64,000 nucleotides of DNA from Diprion similis (taxonomy: Eukaryota; Arthropoda; Insecta; Hymenoptera; Diprionidae), in NCBI RefSeq assembly GCF_021155765.1, contig NC_060107.1, forward strand, positions 2,152,501 through 2,216,500. The letters are read 5' to 3'. Below, piece after piece: positions 54,113 to 64,000 of this stretch. Below the pieces are notes generated by a model, which searched no databases, had not been told where the DNA came from, and saw only the letters and a list, made by a program, of their open reading frames with translations. Numbering within the stretch: position 1 is the first letter of the stretch; every line of letters begins with the position of its first letter. Made by a program: the position numbers and the translations under genes.

Positions 54113-57100
54113 CAATAACTCAAGCTACACGGATTAATCATCATTAGACATCCGCTTTCAGAGTTGTTTGTATTTTGTGTTACACATATTTCTGTAGTTA
54201 TAAGTAAATACCAGTGATCCTCAAGTCTTTACTAAAATATACTATGAATTGTAATGGGTGGAAATATTATAAAATAAAAAACAAAATGAGAAGACCAAAT
54301 TTTATAGAACCGTTGGAATATTGGCATTTGTTCTACACCCCGTAATTTCTACATTTTGAATTTTTTGTAAAAACTTTTCTTGTACTTCTCAAACTTTTTA
54401 CACTTTCAGCCTCACCCTGAACGTAGGTACTTAATTATAAAATTAGATCGTATGACAGATACACCTACATACATAGCATGAAAAATTCATATGATGTGTG
54501 GCACCTGTATTACAGCTGTGATCTGTTATAACAAGATGACTTTAATAGTCGGTGGAGGATCAACGACACCTGACGACCCTGACATTCGCGGTTGAAAAAG
54601 AATTGCGACAGGTTGTCGGCTGGAGAGCCTGAGGATAGGATCAGCTCTCTACTCCGTAACGCGTAGCGGAGTCCGAGATCACCATTTCCATGTCTCTTCC
54701 TCCTCTCTCCGAGATCTCGCATCCTTCTATCTCGCTTCATCGCGTTATTTTCTATACTCATTTCATCCTTCTCCATATTCTAAGTCTTAAGCCGTTGGCT
54801 TGAACGATAAACAATGATAAGGACAGACGTGGATGGTGTAGACATTAATTTATACACGTCGAGTGGAACTGCGGGATTGACGTTAGATATGTATTTACAC
54901 ATGCATATGCATATTTGATTTTACATACACCTATACATAATAGTCTTATATACTACAAAACGCGTTCCCGTAGCAGCTTTATAGTTATAGATATGAGAGA
55001 AGGCAGGTTGATGTAGTATCGATTATAGTTATGACATTTTATCAGAGATGTATTTGATGAAGATAGATCGGCTTCTCGGTTATGAAAATTAAACTTTTTT
55101 ATACCGTATATTATCGTTGTTATTATTCTTTGGCGGTCTTGTAATTTCTACACACACATACACACACACACATAGATTTTCAAATTAGTATTCCGTTCGA
55201 AAATACAATATTTCAAGGTATAGAAATAGCAACAAAAACAAAGCAAGAAAAACTTCTTTTTTTTTTCTTCTATTCTTCAGACAGATATATTATACCGTTC
55301 GATTTGGTTGATAAAATCTATTTTTAAAAAGGCGCTTACGACGCCTATCTAAATATAATGATATTCGTACTGGTATTCGAATCGTTGCGTAAAGATACGG
55401 TTTTTAATTAACGGAACTGACTTCAGTTAATTGACCGTTAGCAGATGCCTATACGGAGTGTTCAGATATTTTCTACTAAATAGAAAAAGTTATACGTGGG
55501 CCTCCCGGAATAGTTATCATCGCGATATTTTCGCGCTCTCAGAATTATAACATGGTTATAAGAATATGGTAACAACAAATTCGCAATTTACCGGCAGGCA
55601 GTCTGTTGCGCAAACATACACGATTTAGTGACGAGTAACGTAGAAAAAAAAAAAAAAAAGAAAAAAAATGGCGAGATGTAAAACTATATAGGGTAATGCG
55701 AATCCTATTTATTTTTAGCGATTTAGGCAGCCTTCGACCCGAATAGAAATAACGATTCCGCCAATTTTCTATTATTATTTCTATGCCTACTTTACGTCGC
55801 GTCGTGATATAAACTTAACGTGTGTCATGTGTAAGCTAGTTAGTAGTTGTCGCTGGACTAGATTCAAAGACCGGAATCACCGGACAATGCGCTTCCATGA
55901 TCCACTTTTTAAAAGTTTCTCAAATACAGGTATACGTATGCATTATATCCATTTCTTGGGTACTTTTTACTGTATATTCAGTGTCATGCTGTGAACACGC
56001 GCAGTTTGGACTTTTTCTTATAAAATTCGCACAACGTATAACTCGTTCTTAACTTTTCTCAATGCCTGATAAAACAACGCGAACAACAAAATTTTCCGGG
56101 CTCTGGGATGATCGAGAGACAAGGTGAAGAAGCAGGTGTTGTGCGAGTAGCCGAAGCCTGACAACAACAGCTTAGCTTTCGGCCATCTGCTTCAAAGATT
56201 TCTAACAATTTTTTTGCCGCGTCATTCCGCAATATGATGCGAAACAATCGTGACACTTATTCTTCAGGTGCAAAAGATACAATTTGGATTTCAATTTGAG
56301 ATCGTAATTCTAATAAATTATATATATACTACACCTGATTGTCAGATATCACCAAGCTACTTTTTTCATTAATTCTATTAATCGTTTCTTTCATTTGAGT
56401 TTTGACTACTGTAATGATTCAATGTTCTCAATATAAGTGCAGCAAAATTCAGTTCCAAATATAATACAGAGAATGCGTTCCGAAACTAGCTAGCTGCGCT
56501 AAAAAGTCCCTAGATGACAGAGGCAGAGCTACTCACAAACTCGGCGGAGCAAGAGAGATAAAAGGTTGTTGACAGTACTGGGTGCTAATTTCGAAACGCA
56601 CCCATAGTATGTATACTATGAACATATGATATACATAGATATGCCTATAATGGCGCATAATGGTTCACACATAAATACTTATAGATAGTGGGTTGGATGG
56701 AGATTAGACACGGTGTGCGATTAGACGTGCAGCCTGATGGCTGTGCGAGCAAAAACTTCACTGGGTCAAGACCGTTACCTACAATAGCCTCCTGAACACG
56801 ACTGTATAGAAAACGTCATGGCATGCAGCCTACTATAATACCTACTACTACTATTGTACTACTACTACGGGAGTTCTCCCATTCATTTCTCTTGCATTAT
56901 ACATACAGGCATGCGTAAACGAAAACATATACATTTTAGCCACACACAGAGACACACACGTGCGTATGTGCAAGAATTTTTATATTGTAGTACGGTAGTA
57001 AATTAATTGTTGTAACGCGCCGCAGGCATAAGGCGATTATACGCACCGTACATTCACATCGTTAATATCCGTTCGGCAATCAATGCGCGTTTGAAGAAAT

Positions 57101-59419
57101 TCAAACGATTAATAGAGCGCGTCGTTCGATCGAACCGGTAACATGGTTACACTATACATATATCTATGGATACATGCACTGCACGACGTGAAAATCCGAC
57201 GGGAAAAATCATATGTATAAATATTTTATTTCCGTGAATTATACCGGAGGAAAAAGAAGAATGTCAACAAAAATGCGGCAAGTATAATTGATATTTCAGG
57301 AATGAGAACGAAAGTTGGAAAATAAAACGTGAATGTTTGAAAATACTATGGTGGTTCATATACATATATGGTATAAGGGAAGATAATCTACATATATCCG
57401 TACATTTCAAGATAGATTAACATTTTCCCAGCTGATATCTATCATAGAGACCGCCAGATATGTAGAATGCAGATCCGGTGACCCAAAACCATTAATCGTA
57501 CATCGTAGATATCTCGTACAATCATAACATATAGCACTGTGCTCTGCAATGTGTCTCAAGAATTATTGGGGAAAGTGTGAATTCCGTTTCACCGCAATTG
57601 CGTACAATTATACATATAGGTATATACGATATACATACATATATGTGTGTAACCTATTAAGCGCGTGAGCCCTTTCGGACTTGGATCAGCTATTTGAATA
57701 GCGTTCAAACTTCCTGTCCCATAAGATATAGATTATATGATATAGGTATATTATAGCATGGTATTCGAGGTTCCATTAAAATGCATAAATGCCTTAACCT
57801 TCCGACTAACTAGTTTTGGGTTCGAAACAAAATGCGACTTCGATTCTATACTAATTATGTGCAACAAAGCATCCCATTTTCTCACGTTGGCTGCATCGCC
57901 AGTCATCGTCGCGTAATTCGTCTAAAATTGAACTCGTATTTTGTTTCAGACCGAAAACAAGTTATCCGGAAAGTTAAGTCTTTCATGCATTGTGTAAAAT
58001 GAGTGACCATATCCCACGTTATTTCCGCAATGCGCCCTATAAGGACCCCTGATTATAGGCAAATTGGGGCACAAGTGTATTCTGAGCAGCTCCGATGCTC
58101 TTTTGTTAGCGAAACTCGGAGCTACTCAGAGTGGACTTGCACCCTGATTTGCCTATAATTAGGAGTCCCTATGGGGCGCGTCACGGACATAACCCGGATA
58201 CAAGGCAGCGTGGCGGTGGTAAGAATTTAGGGAGAAGCTCGTTGACCTAGTTCGGTGCTTTTCCGTGTCCTTGACCGAGGATGCTGATGATGATGATGAC
58301 GATGCCGTGGGTAGGTTGTTAAGATATGCCGGGCCGCTGACACGAGGCATTATACCACTGAAGGTAGGTGTATAATATGTACAATACGTATATGTGTATT
58401 TATGTATATGTGTATTTATGGATATATGGTAGTATGATGTATACATACAAGCTGCATACCTATAAGAGAAGGGGCCGCGTCCGTTAACCGCCGCGAAGTA
58501 TGTATCAACCTGTTACTGGCCTCTCGGCGTGATGTGCAAGCACAAGCCACGAAGGTATACAACACAACTAACGATATAATAAGTGGCATTATCGATTCGT
58601 ATATAACATATACAAAACCAGTACAGAAACTGGAAAAGACCCGGAGGGTTTATAAACTATATCAAACGAACATTCTTCAGCTCACTGCGTATGTCTGCAT
58701 AATTATGTACAGACCTATATAAGTCACACATTCTGCAAGTTTGCGCAATCGAAATATAGAATCATTGAAATCGAATCCAATCAGATCCGCTCAGAGGACA
58801 TTCGATAAGTTTTATCATGAATCAGCAACTGCAGTTTTACATATTGTCAATTACTATAAGTATATATCTTATACAACTTTCTAAAGATGAATCATGCGTG
58901 ACGTATTCAGGTCTTTTGAGAATTCTGCATCCACACAATCTGCACCGAAAGAAATTTAAAATTCTAGTTGTACCAATAGTTGGTAGGTCTGCACAGTACT
59001 TAACAATGTTTACATTTGTCACCATATTGCAGAAATAAATTGTAGTTCTGGATATCTACGCACCCAATTTTACTACAATTTTTCTTTCTATGGTTATAAC
59101 TAGACGCAACATGAAATCTGTTTTTTTTTACAATTGGACCACGAAAATTGGAGTATATTTATGTAATGATAAAACTCACCGCAAAACGGGACACCATCGG
59201 GTACCCATGTCCCATTTTCTCGACACTGTCTTCTCGCCGGTCCAAGCAGCTCGAATCCTCGCTCACATGAGTATGTCGCCACGGTTCCCGGGGTGTGAGA
59301 AGCGACGTTTAGGGGCGCCTCGATTTCATCGATAACATCTTCTTCGCCCGGCAGTCCGAATCGGACGAAACTGTGGGCCGGGGCTCCAGGATATCCGCAT
59401 TCTGGTACGGCTGTACTTC
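41821..59419 (-). CDS. furrowed (fw): Furrowed-like selectin receptor: sushi, FTP lectin, C-type lectin, sushi x3, stalk, TM
   Basis: In Drosophila, Furrowed is a cell-adhesion selectin needed for eye and bristle development and planar polarity. Exons in transcript order: 59419-59180 (sushi 1), 50579-50367 and 46475-46243 (FTP/F5-8-type domain, with WWYVNLLEPY and FGKPCCGEGLPG), 46118-45907 and 45657-45443 (C-type lectin domain), 45367-45167 (sushi 2), 45081-44965 (first half of sushi 3), 44886-44608 (rest of sushi 3 plus sushi 4), 44458-43969 (Ser/Thr/Pro stalk and membrane helix LGAVIALGVFGGFVFLAAVI), 42217-41821 (tail). All phases agree. Most extracellular exons start and end in phase 1, as in shuffled modules. 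The tail carries nine consecutive His and ends QSHHRY. The signal-peptide exon must lie above 59420; a candidate is listed at 63220-63277. With it the protein is 884 aa, shorter than the fly protein, which has more sushi repeats. Confidence 0.9.
42218..42954. other. Intron stretch between the alternative tail exons
   Basis: No exon-like frame with matching splice sites was seen. AT-rich up to about 42800, then GC content rises toward the candidate exon. Confidence 0.5.
42955..43210 (-). CDS. Possible alternative terminal exon of the furrowed-like gene (Gly/Arg-rich tail)
   Basis: Lies in the intron between the membrane-helix exon and the tail exon. On the minus strand an acceptor (GTAATTAG) precedes 43210. 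Joined to the phase-2 donor at 43969 it stays open for 85 codons to TAA at 42955: a Gly-rich block with RRRR, then PSRWYTLLALPFPDQHL and GSDHPYSFGLSAAHRAGYFS. It is strongly GC-rich, unlike the AT-rich intron around it. The other exon (42217-41821) uses the same phase, so the two would be alternative C-terminal tails (837 against 884 aa). Inferred only; it could instead be a GC-rich regulatory island with a chance frame. Confidence 0.45.
46476..50366. other. Intron splitting the FTP domain of the furrowed-like gene
   Basis: 3.9 kb of AT-rich sequence. It holds one isolated end (around 46699-46727, GTTACTAACGTCAG) resembling the inverted-repeat family of 12083-12287. Short frames near 47202-49553 lack coding character. 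Confidence 0.6.
50891..51112. repeat. MITE-like element with terminal inverted repeats, complete
   Basis: The left end CCGTGTGCTCATGAGGAAAG and the reverse complement of the right end, CCGTGTGTCCATGAAAAAAG, match over about 28 bp with few differences, both running on into TGCGCA. TA flanks both ends, suggesting a Tc1/mariner-type target duplication. A second inner palindrome is present (TGTCCCTAGGAG against CTCCTAGGGATC). It is 222 bp, non-coding, and half of it recurs at 61575-61722. Confidence 0.8.
52577..52623. repeat. (GGTA)n microsatellite ending in its inverse
   Basis: About ten GGTA units with one variant, followed directly by CCTACCTA, so the end of the tract can fold back on itself. 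Confidence 0.85.
53071..53090. repeat. Homopolymer of 20 G
   Basis: Twenty uninterrupted G preceded by GTGGC. Pure G runs this long are rare in AT-rich insect DNA, and the length may be inexact in any assembly. Confidence 0.85.
53891..53918. repeat. (AAAT)n microsatellite
   Basis: Six to seven ATAA units followed by ATGCATGCAT. Confidence 0.85.
54081..54112. repeat. (GAT)n microsatellite
   Basis: About ten pure GAT units within the large furrowed-like intron. Confidence 0.9.
58018..58193. repeat. Long imperfect palindrome (hairpin-forming MITE-like element)
   Basis: The left arm starts GTTATTTCCGCAATGCGCCC and the reverse complement of the right arm starts GTTATGTCCGTGACGCGCCC. Similarity continues for about 75-80 bp through TTATAGGCAAAT and CTCTGAGTAGCTCC-like sequence to a loop of about 20-30 nt near 58105. 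Nearly the whole 176 bp is stem. It has no ORF and no second copy in the window. Confidence 0.8.
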
Positions 59420-62400
59420 CTGAAAAAAAAGATATAAAAATTTTAATAAAATTGTAAAATTCTTGTTATAATTATTGTAGTATATGTATAATTCGGTATA
59501 ATTATTATATCTTATAATATTGATGAGTTGTAATCAACGCAAAGACGCATCATAATTGTTATATTATATTCAATTGTATAGTGGATATTTTATCCAAGCA
59601 TTAATGTCACCGTTTTAAAGTAATAATGAAGCGCCTCGGCTTTTCAAGTGATTTCAACGCGTGGAGCACGCGATCTGCATATTATAATTATAGGTAGGTA
59701 TAGATTAGTGTGCATATCTTTCACTGTTTTGCGCTTTTTTACTAAATGTATTATTGTTATATTCGCGCGTTATTATAGTCTCGCGTCAAGGGAAGAATCG
59801 TCGAAACGCAACCGGTGATCTACATAGCCATTCGGCTTGTCGCCAGAATTGGGCAATTCGTCGGAGGTGAAGAAACAGGATTGTGGGAAAAGAAAGAAAG
59901 AGAAAAAAAAAAAAAATTTACGGAAATGATCGCGGATTTAAATGCGACAAGTCGTAACAATCGAACAATTGCATTACGTGAAGGTTTTCGGATTACAAAC
60001 CCGCGCCCGAAACGGGCGATTTGCTTACTGCAGTGGCGTAATTCGATTGCAGGAAGTAATCGGTAATGCGAAAAGCGTATTATACATGTAGTATATATAC
60101 GTGTCTCACTGCGGATACTCCTTATATACATATGTAAATTCCACCCACGATGAAACCGTAAAAAAGTCGAACTACTGTCCAAGAATTATAACCGGCTATT
60201 ATTCGCACAGTTTCACTTGTGCAGAATTGTGCAACTTGCACCGCGAATCGTGCGCGACATTTTCGCTTTATTTCTTCTCTGCACCTCGTATGTGCCTACA
60301 ATGTACATATACATACATGGTACGTTACACCTTATACAAATTTTCTCCGCGGTAGCTTTCTGTTTTCATTTGCATCCGAAACAACGATTGCGAACTGACT
60401 GTCGAAAACTTTGTAACAGACGTCCGGAAGGAAATCGTACATGTATGTATATACCTAGGTGTTTACCTAATTCGCTTCTGCACTGTAAATATCTCACCTC
60501 GAAGGATTTATTTTAATATCATTGAATTAAATGCGATCAATTTATTCGAATGAATAAAGTTTTCGTTTATGGCATCTTGAATATAATAAATATAATAGAA
60601 ACTGAATTTTACGATCTGGATATTGACAAAGATCATGCAATCGAAAGTTTAACTCCAGCGTTAAACCTATAAACCAGGTAAAACTATATTATTAACAATA
60701 CGATTTTCTGATAGAATGTAAAATTTCATCTTCAGTAAGAGAAAGTTTCTATATAATAGTCGATTAGTCGTCATCGTCATTATGGTGCGGTTTAAGCTAC
60801 GCTGTAACGATATACCAATTACAGTTATAAAAATATCATTATTATCATGATATTTCCCTAACTTCCTCTTATACATATAACAAGTATAAATATACAATGT
60901 CGTATTGTACGGTACGATCCAAAGAATCGATCAGGAAATGGTGAAATAAGAAGAAGACGAAGAAAAAAGAAATTTAATCTAAGAGGTGAATGTACAAGTT
61001 TAGAAGAGGAAATAAAACCACCAACATTTTTTACCATACGATCATAATAACTCATTTAATTAACGGACCATTGCAATTTTTTTTCGTTAATACTGTAGAC
61101 TTCCACAAGCATAATAGTATATTATACATGCATAGAAACTTTCTTTAATGCAACACTCACACAGTTCCTGTAATTCTTATGCTTATTGGCATTGTTCGAT
61201 TCGACGATGCGCAATGAAACGATCGAATGAGTCACAACATGTTTATTCGTCGCTGTGAGTTCGTGACACTTTTACCAAATTCTTAACATAATACAAACGC
61301 CTTACAACTCTAGGGCTTTGTATGTACATAGGTGTACGTATAGATGACTATACGTATAATAAAGACCCGGAAGTTGAATGCGTCGATGATGCTTTCATTC
61401 AAATTTTCACCATTGGGATTCGTATCACGGATTACCTGCATTACAGTTCAAGTTTATACCTATATTGTTGCATATGATAGAGATAACACATCATTTAATT
61501 TCTCAGAATAATCGTTTATTAAGTAGATTATTTATTAAGTAGTAGAGAAAATCTTCCTATGAACCCATAGTTACGGAGCCCCGGTGGGCTTCTAGGGACA
61601 TTTTCTGACAGTCGCGCTTGGTATTGCGTCGGTCACTAAATCAGGCGGTAACTGTCGGCTAATAAAATTCAAAGGCCTTGACGCACGTGGATAAAGTGCG
61701 CACTTTTCTCATGGACACACGGTATATAAAAGTCCCTAGTCCTCAACATATATCCTGAACAACCGTCAACTATGAGACACGAAAACTCTTTACGATGTAT
61801 ATTTCCTCACGCGTCATGCACCTGATCATTTCACACGTTTAATTGACATCCGTATAATCGTATTCATATATATGTTATATTAACACCCGCAAGTATAAGA
61901 AACTGACAATTTCGATGTGGATGCCCGTTGAAATTACAATTACAATTGCACCGCACATGCGAGTTGTTGAATGTATGATTAAAAAAAATCTGCGGTCCTT
62001 TTTGCGCCTCATTTATGTTTCATTTTTTTGTATTTATATGTGCGTCGAGAACGAGCCAAGCACGGTTTATTCAATCACCCAATAAAGGATAGAAGGAAAA
62101 AAAATAATAATTTCAATCATCGAAGCCCAATATAAACAGATATAAAGAATCAAGTGTACAGCGGTTTATTATAGAAATGATTAACAATGAGGTACGAAAT
62201 GAAAGAAGAAACAAATATAAAGTCACGTTTTTTTAAAGGCAAATGGCAGTTTCATTGCCGCATAATGTGAGATTATTACAGGTCGAAGGTGAGAAAAGAT
62301 CTCTAATTTGTACACATATACTTTTGAATCTTAAAATATATCCACAAGCTTAAAGAGCTGTAAATTTTTTAACGAGTTATATATAGTAAAGACCGCAATT

Positions 62401-63219
62401 TTTTATCCTAGCCGAAGGAGAAGAAAAAGAAGAAGAGGAAGAACAAGAAGCGAGAAAAAAAAGATATTAGTACCGTAGCTAATGCTTATATAGGTATAAT
62501 ACACCTTTTCTCGCATGATATGTCGTGGAGTCTTAGAGGCAGGAGGTACGTAACGGTCCGTGTTATTAAATTCATATATTTCTTTCACATTTGCACCTGC
62601 GTGTATTACAACTTGCAAGATTATATGTACCTATAATCGAGTGAGAAATATCAACGATAGAATTCAAGGCATCGGCCCACGTATTATATCGGTGCAATAT
62701 TGTCTAAGAAACTAAGAACAATAAGATTTGTCGAATAAATATATTTATTAGATACAAATGCAAAATGAAAAAAATAATAATAATTTTCAAATAGGACAAT
62801 AAACGAAATTTGCGAAATTAATAAACAATGAAGTAAAAATTCTTACGCTGTGAAATAAATACGATCACTTTTACTTGAATAAAACTTATTATTCGAGGAA
62901 AGTAAGAGTCTAATTTCTCTTTCAGTAAATCCTCAAATGATAATATTGACAATCGGTTAATTTTGCGAAAGAAATCAATGCAGCAAACGTCCTTAAGAAT
63001 TTGCAATTACAATGTTGACCGAGGTGTATCGACAGCTTTCATCGAAATCTATAAAGATTATCAAAAGGATTTTAAGTTGACTTTCGATTGTTCGAAACTG
63101 TAGGCATCTGCAGATCGCCGTTTGAATTAATGTGTAACATTCCTGTACGATCCATATCGGGAGTTTCGAAATGCAAACTAAGAAGCGTGCATTAAACCTG
63201 AAACTGTACAGAAACTCAC
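59420..63219. other. Putative first intron of the furrowed-like gene
   Basis: 3.8 kb without a convincing exon; it is an intron only if the candidate start exon at 63220-63277 is right. It contains a truncated MITE at 61575-61722. Confidence 0.45.
61575..61722. repeat. Truncated second copy of the 50891-51112 MITE family
   Basis: It aligns with the reverse complement of the right portion of that element: TCTAGGGACATTTTC, then TCAGGCGGTAACTGT and GGCTAATAAAATTC, ending with the terminal repeat GTGCGCACTTTTCTCATGGA and CACACGG followed by TA. The far terminal repeat is missing. Confidence 0.75.
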
Positions 63220-63277
63220 CAGGAAGTAGGGAAAATAACCGAGCTGGATAGCAGAGCCTCAATTCGAAAGCGTCCAT
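63220..63277 (-). CDS. Candidate start exon of the furrowed-like gene
   Basis: The ATG at 63277 follows an in-frame TAG and opens 19 codons plus one base (MDAFELRLCYPARLFSLLPG) up to a strong donor, CCTG|GTGAGT. The donor phase (1) exactly fits the acceptor of the sushi 1 exon at 59419. The peptide would have to serve as signal sequence, but its hydrophobic core is only moderate. A different exon beyond 64000 is equally possible. Confidence 0.35.
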
Positions 63278-64000
63278 TATGAGAATTTTCTATATAGTGT
63301 TAAAAGAGATAAAGATATCTTCTCCTCGACTCGACTTTTAGTGTAAAGTATATATGTATGGGTGTGTATACACATGTGTAAGAAGAGGAATTGCTTTTAC
63401 CGCTAACCAATTCTACCTGCAATACAGCCTGCATGCATCTATCGTCTCGTCCCGCTCTATTATACATGCCTCATACTCTTACACCTGCAGGAAACGCGGT
63501 TGCAGCCACCTGCATGTCCGCATATATCATGTAACCGGCGCAGGTGATATACGTAATGCAGATTCCGCTCTGCTCCGTGCAGCTTCCGCATATTTCATGA
63601 AATAATCTGTTAATTTAACGTGACGTAGCTTGTTTTCTCACAGTCAAATTACTCGAGTATTGCATATGTAGAAAAAAATATTCCCATCGTTTATTGAAAA
63701 TTGAAGAGAAAACCTGAAGCTAATTATGTACATCGTATTATATTGAAAGAAGAGGGATAAGGAAAAAAAAATTAATTGCAACGTAAGTGGATTAACGTGA
63801 AACATTATCTTCCGTTATTGTGATCACGGTAACATTAGCCAATCGACGATGAGAAGTGAGCCCCAACGAATTATTCAGGCCAAGATTACTATTTCTGAGA
63901 ATTGCGCTGCAGTCGCGACACGATTTACTTCGTAATAAATGACAAAATGCAATGCTTTTTGAATCAATGAATCGTAAGTAGAGTGAAAATTAATCCGCTC
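63278..64000. other. Right end of the window, no gene seen
   Basis: Upstream flank or further intron of the furrowed-like gene. The plus-strand frame at 63354-63605 has no recognisable features. Confidence 0.5.

Larger units (their letters stand above)
50580..59179. other. Large intron between sushi 1 and the FTP domain of the furrowed-like gene
   Basis: 8.6 kb with no exon recognised. It holds a MITE-like element (50891-51112), several microsatellites (52577-54112) and a long palindrome (58018-58193). An intron of this size early in a receptor gene often carries enhancers, but none can be named from sequence. Confidence 0.6.

Noticed and set aside
57830..57860. GGTTCGAAAC, resembling a tRNA B box
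   Set aside because: No matching A box or cloverleaf could be formed around it; no other tRNA-like signal was found in the window.
58159..58446. Ser-rich minus-strand frame considered as the furrowed-like start exon
   Set aside because: It lies downstream of the sushi 1 exon in transcript order, and its Ser run comes from a GAT-type repeat.

Overview
This is a eukaryotic window, AT-rich and full of short introns. Gene content points to an insect. It carries orthologues of Drosophila tan (N-beta-alanyl-dopamine hydrolase) and furrowed (a selectin-like receptor), both arthropod genes, and a CPT1 gene with the duplicated exon pair known from insects. A hymenopteran, possibly a sawfly, is a guess from overall feel and is not shown by the sequence. 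No bacterial or viral genes, autonomous transposons, CRISPR arrays or convincing tRNA/rRNA genes were seen. I rebuilt six multi-exon genes by joining exons whose GT/AG sites and codon phases agree at every junction.

Layout: (1) 320-6259 minus, carnitine palmitoyltransferase 1, all coding exons, with two tandem alternative versions of the exon after the catalytic His. (2) 6287-15004, a large divergent intergenic or 5'-intron region holding degenerate inverted-repeat elements and the likely CPT1 and UBR7 promoters. (3) 15005-17044 plus, UBR7 (UBR box plus PHD finger). (4) 18155-21474 minus, tan, tail-to-tail with UBR7. (5) 21475-31920, a roughly 10 kb region without a recognisable gene. (6) 31921-34627 minus, DCAF11 (WD40 adaptor of CUL4-DDB1 ligases). 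(7) 37752-40178 plus, a secreted S28 serine peptidase (PRSS16/K12H4.7-like), divergent from DCAF11. (8) 41821-59419, possibly to 63277, minus, a furrowed-type receptor: sushi, FTP/F5-8 lectin-like domain, C-type lectin domain, three sushi, Ser/Thr/Pro stalk, one membrane helix and a cytoplasmic tail. Its introns hold MITE-like palindromic repeats and many microsatellites.

The genes do not form one pathway. CPT1 works in mitochondrial fatty-acid import; UBR7 and DCAF11 are both ubiquitin-ligase components; tan acts in amine recycling and cuticle pigment; the S28 peptidase is secretory or lysosomal; furrowed is a cell-surface receptor. The best leads are the CPT1 alternative exon pair, a second possible tail exon in furrowed that joins in exactly the right phase, and two small inverted-repeat element families. 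I found no evidence of a wholly new biological system.
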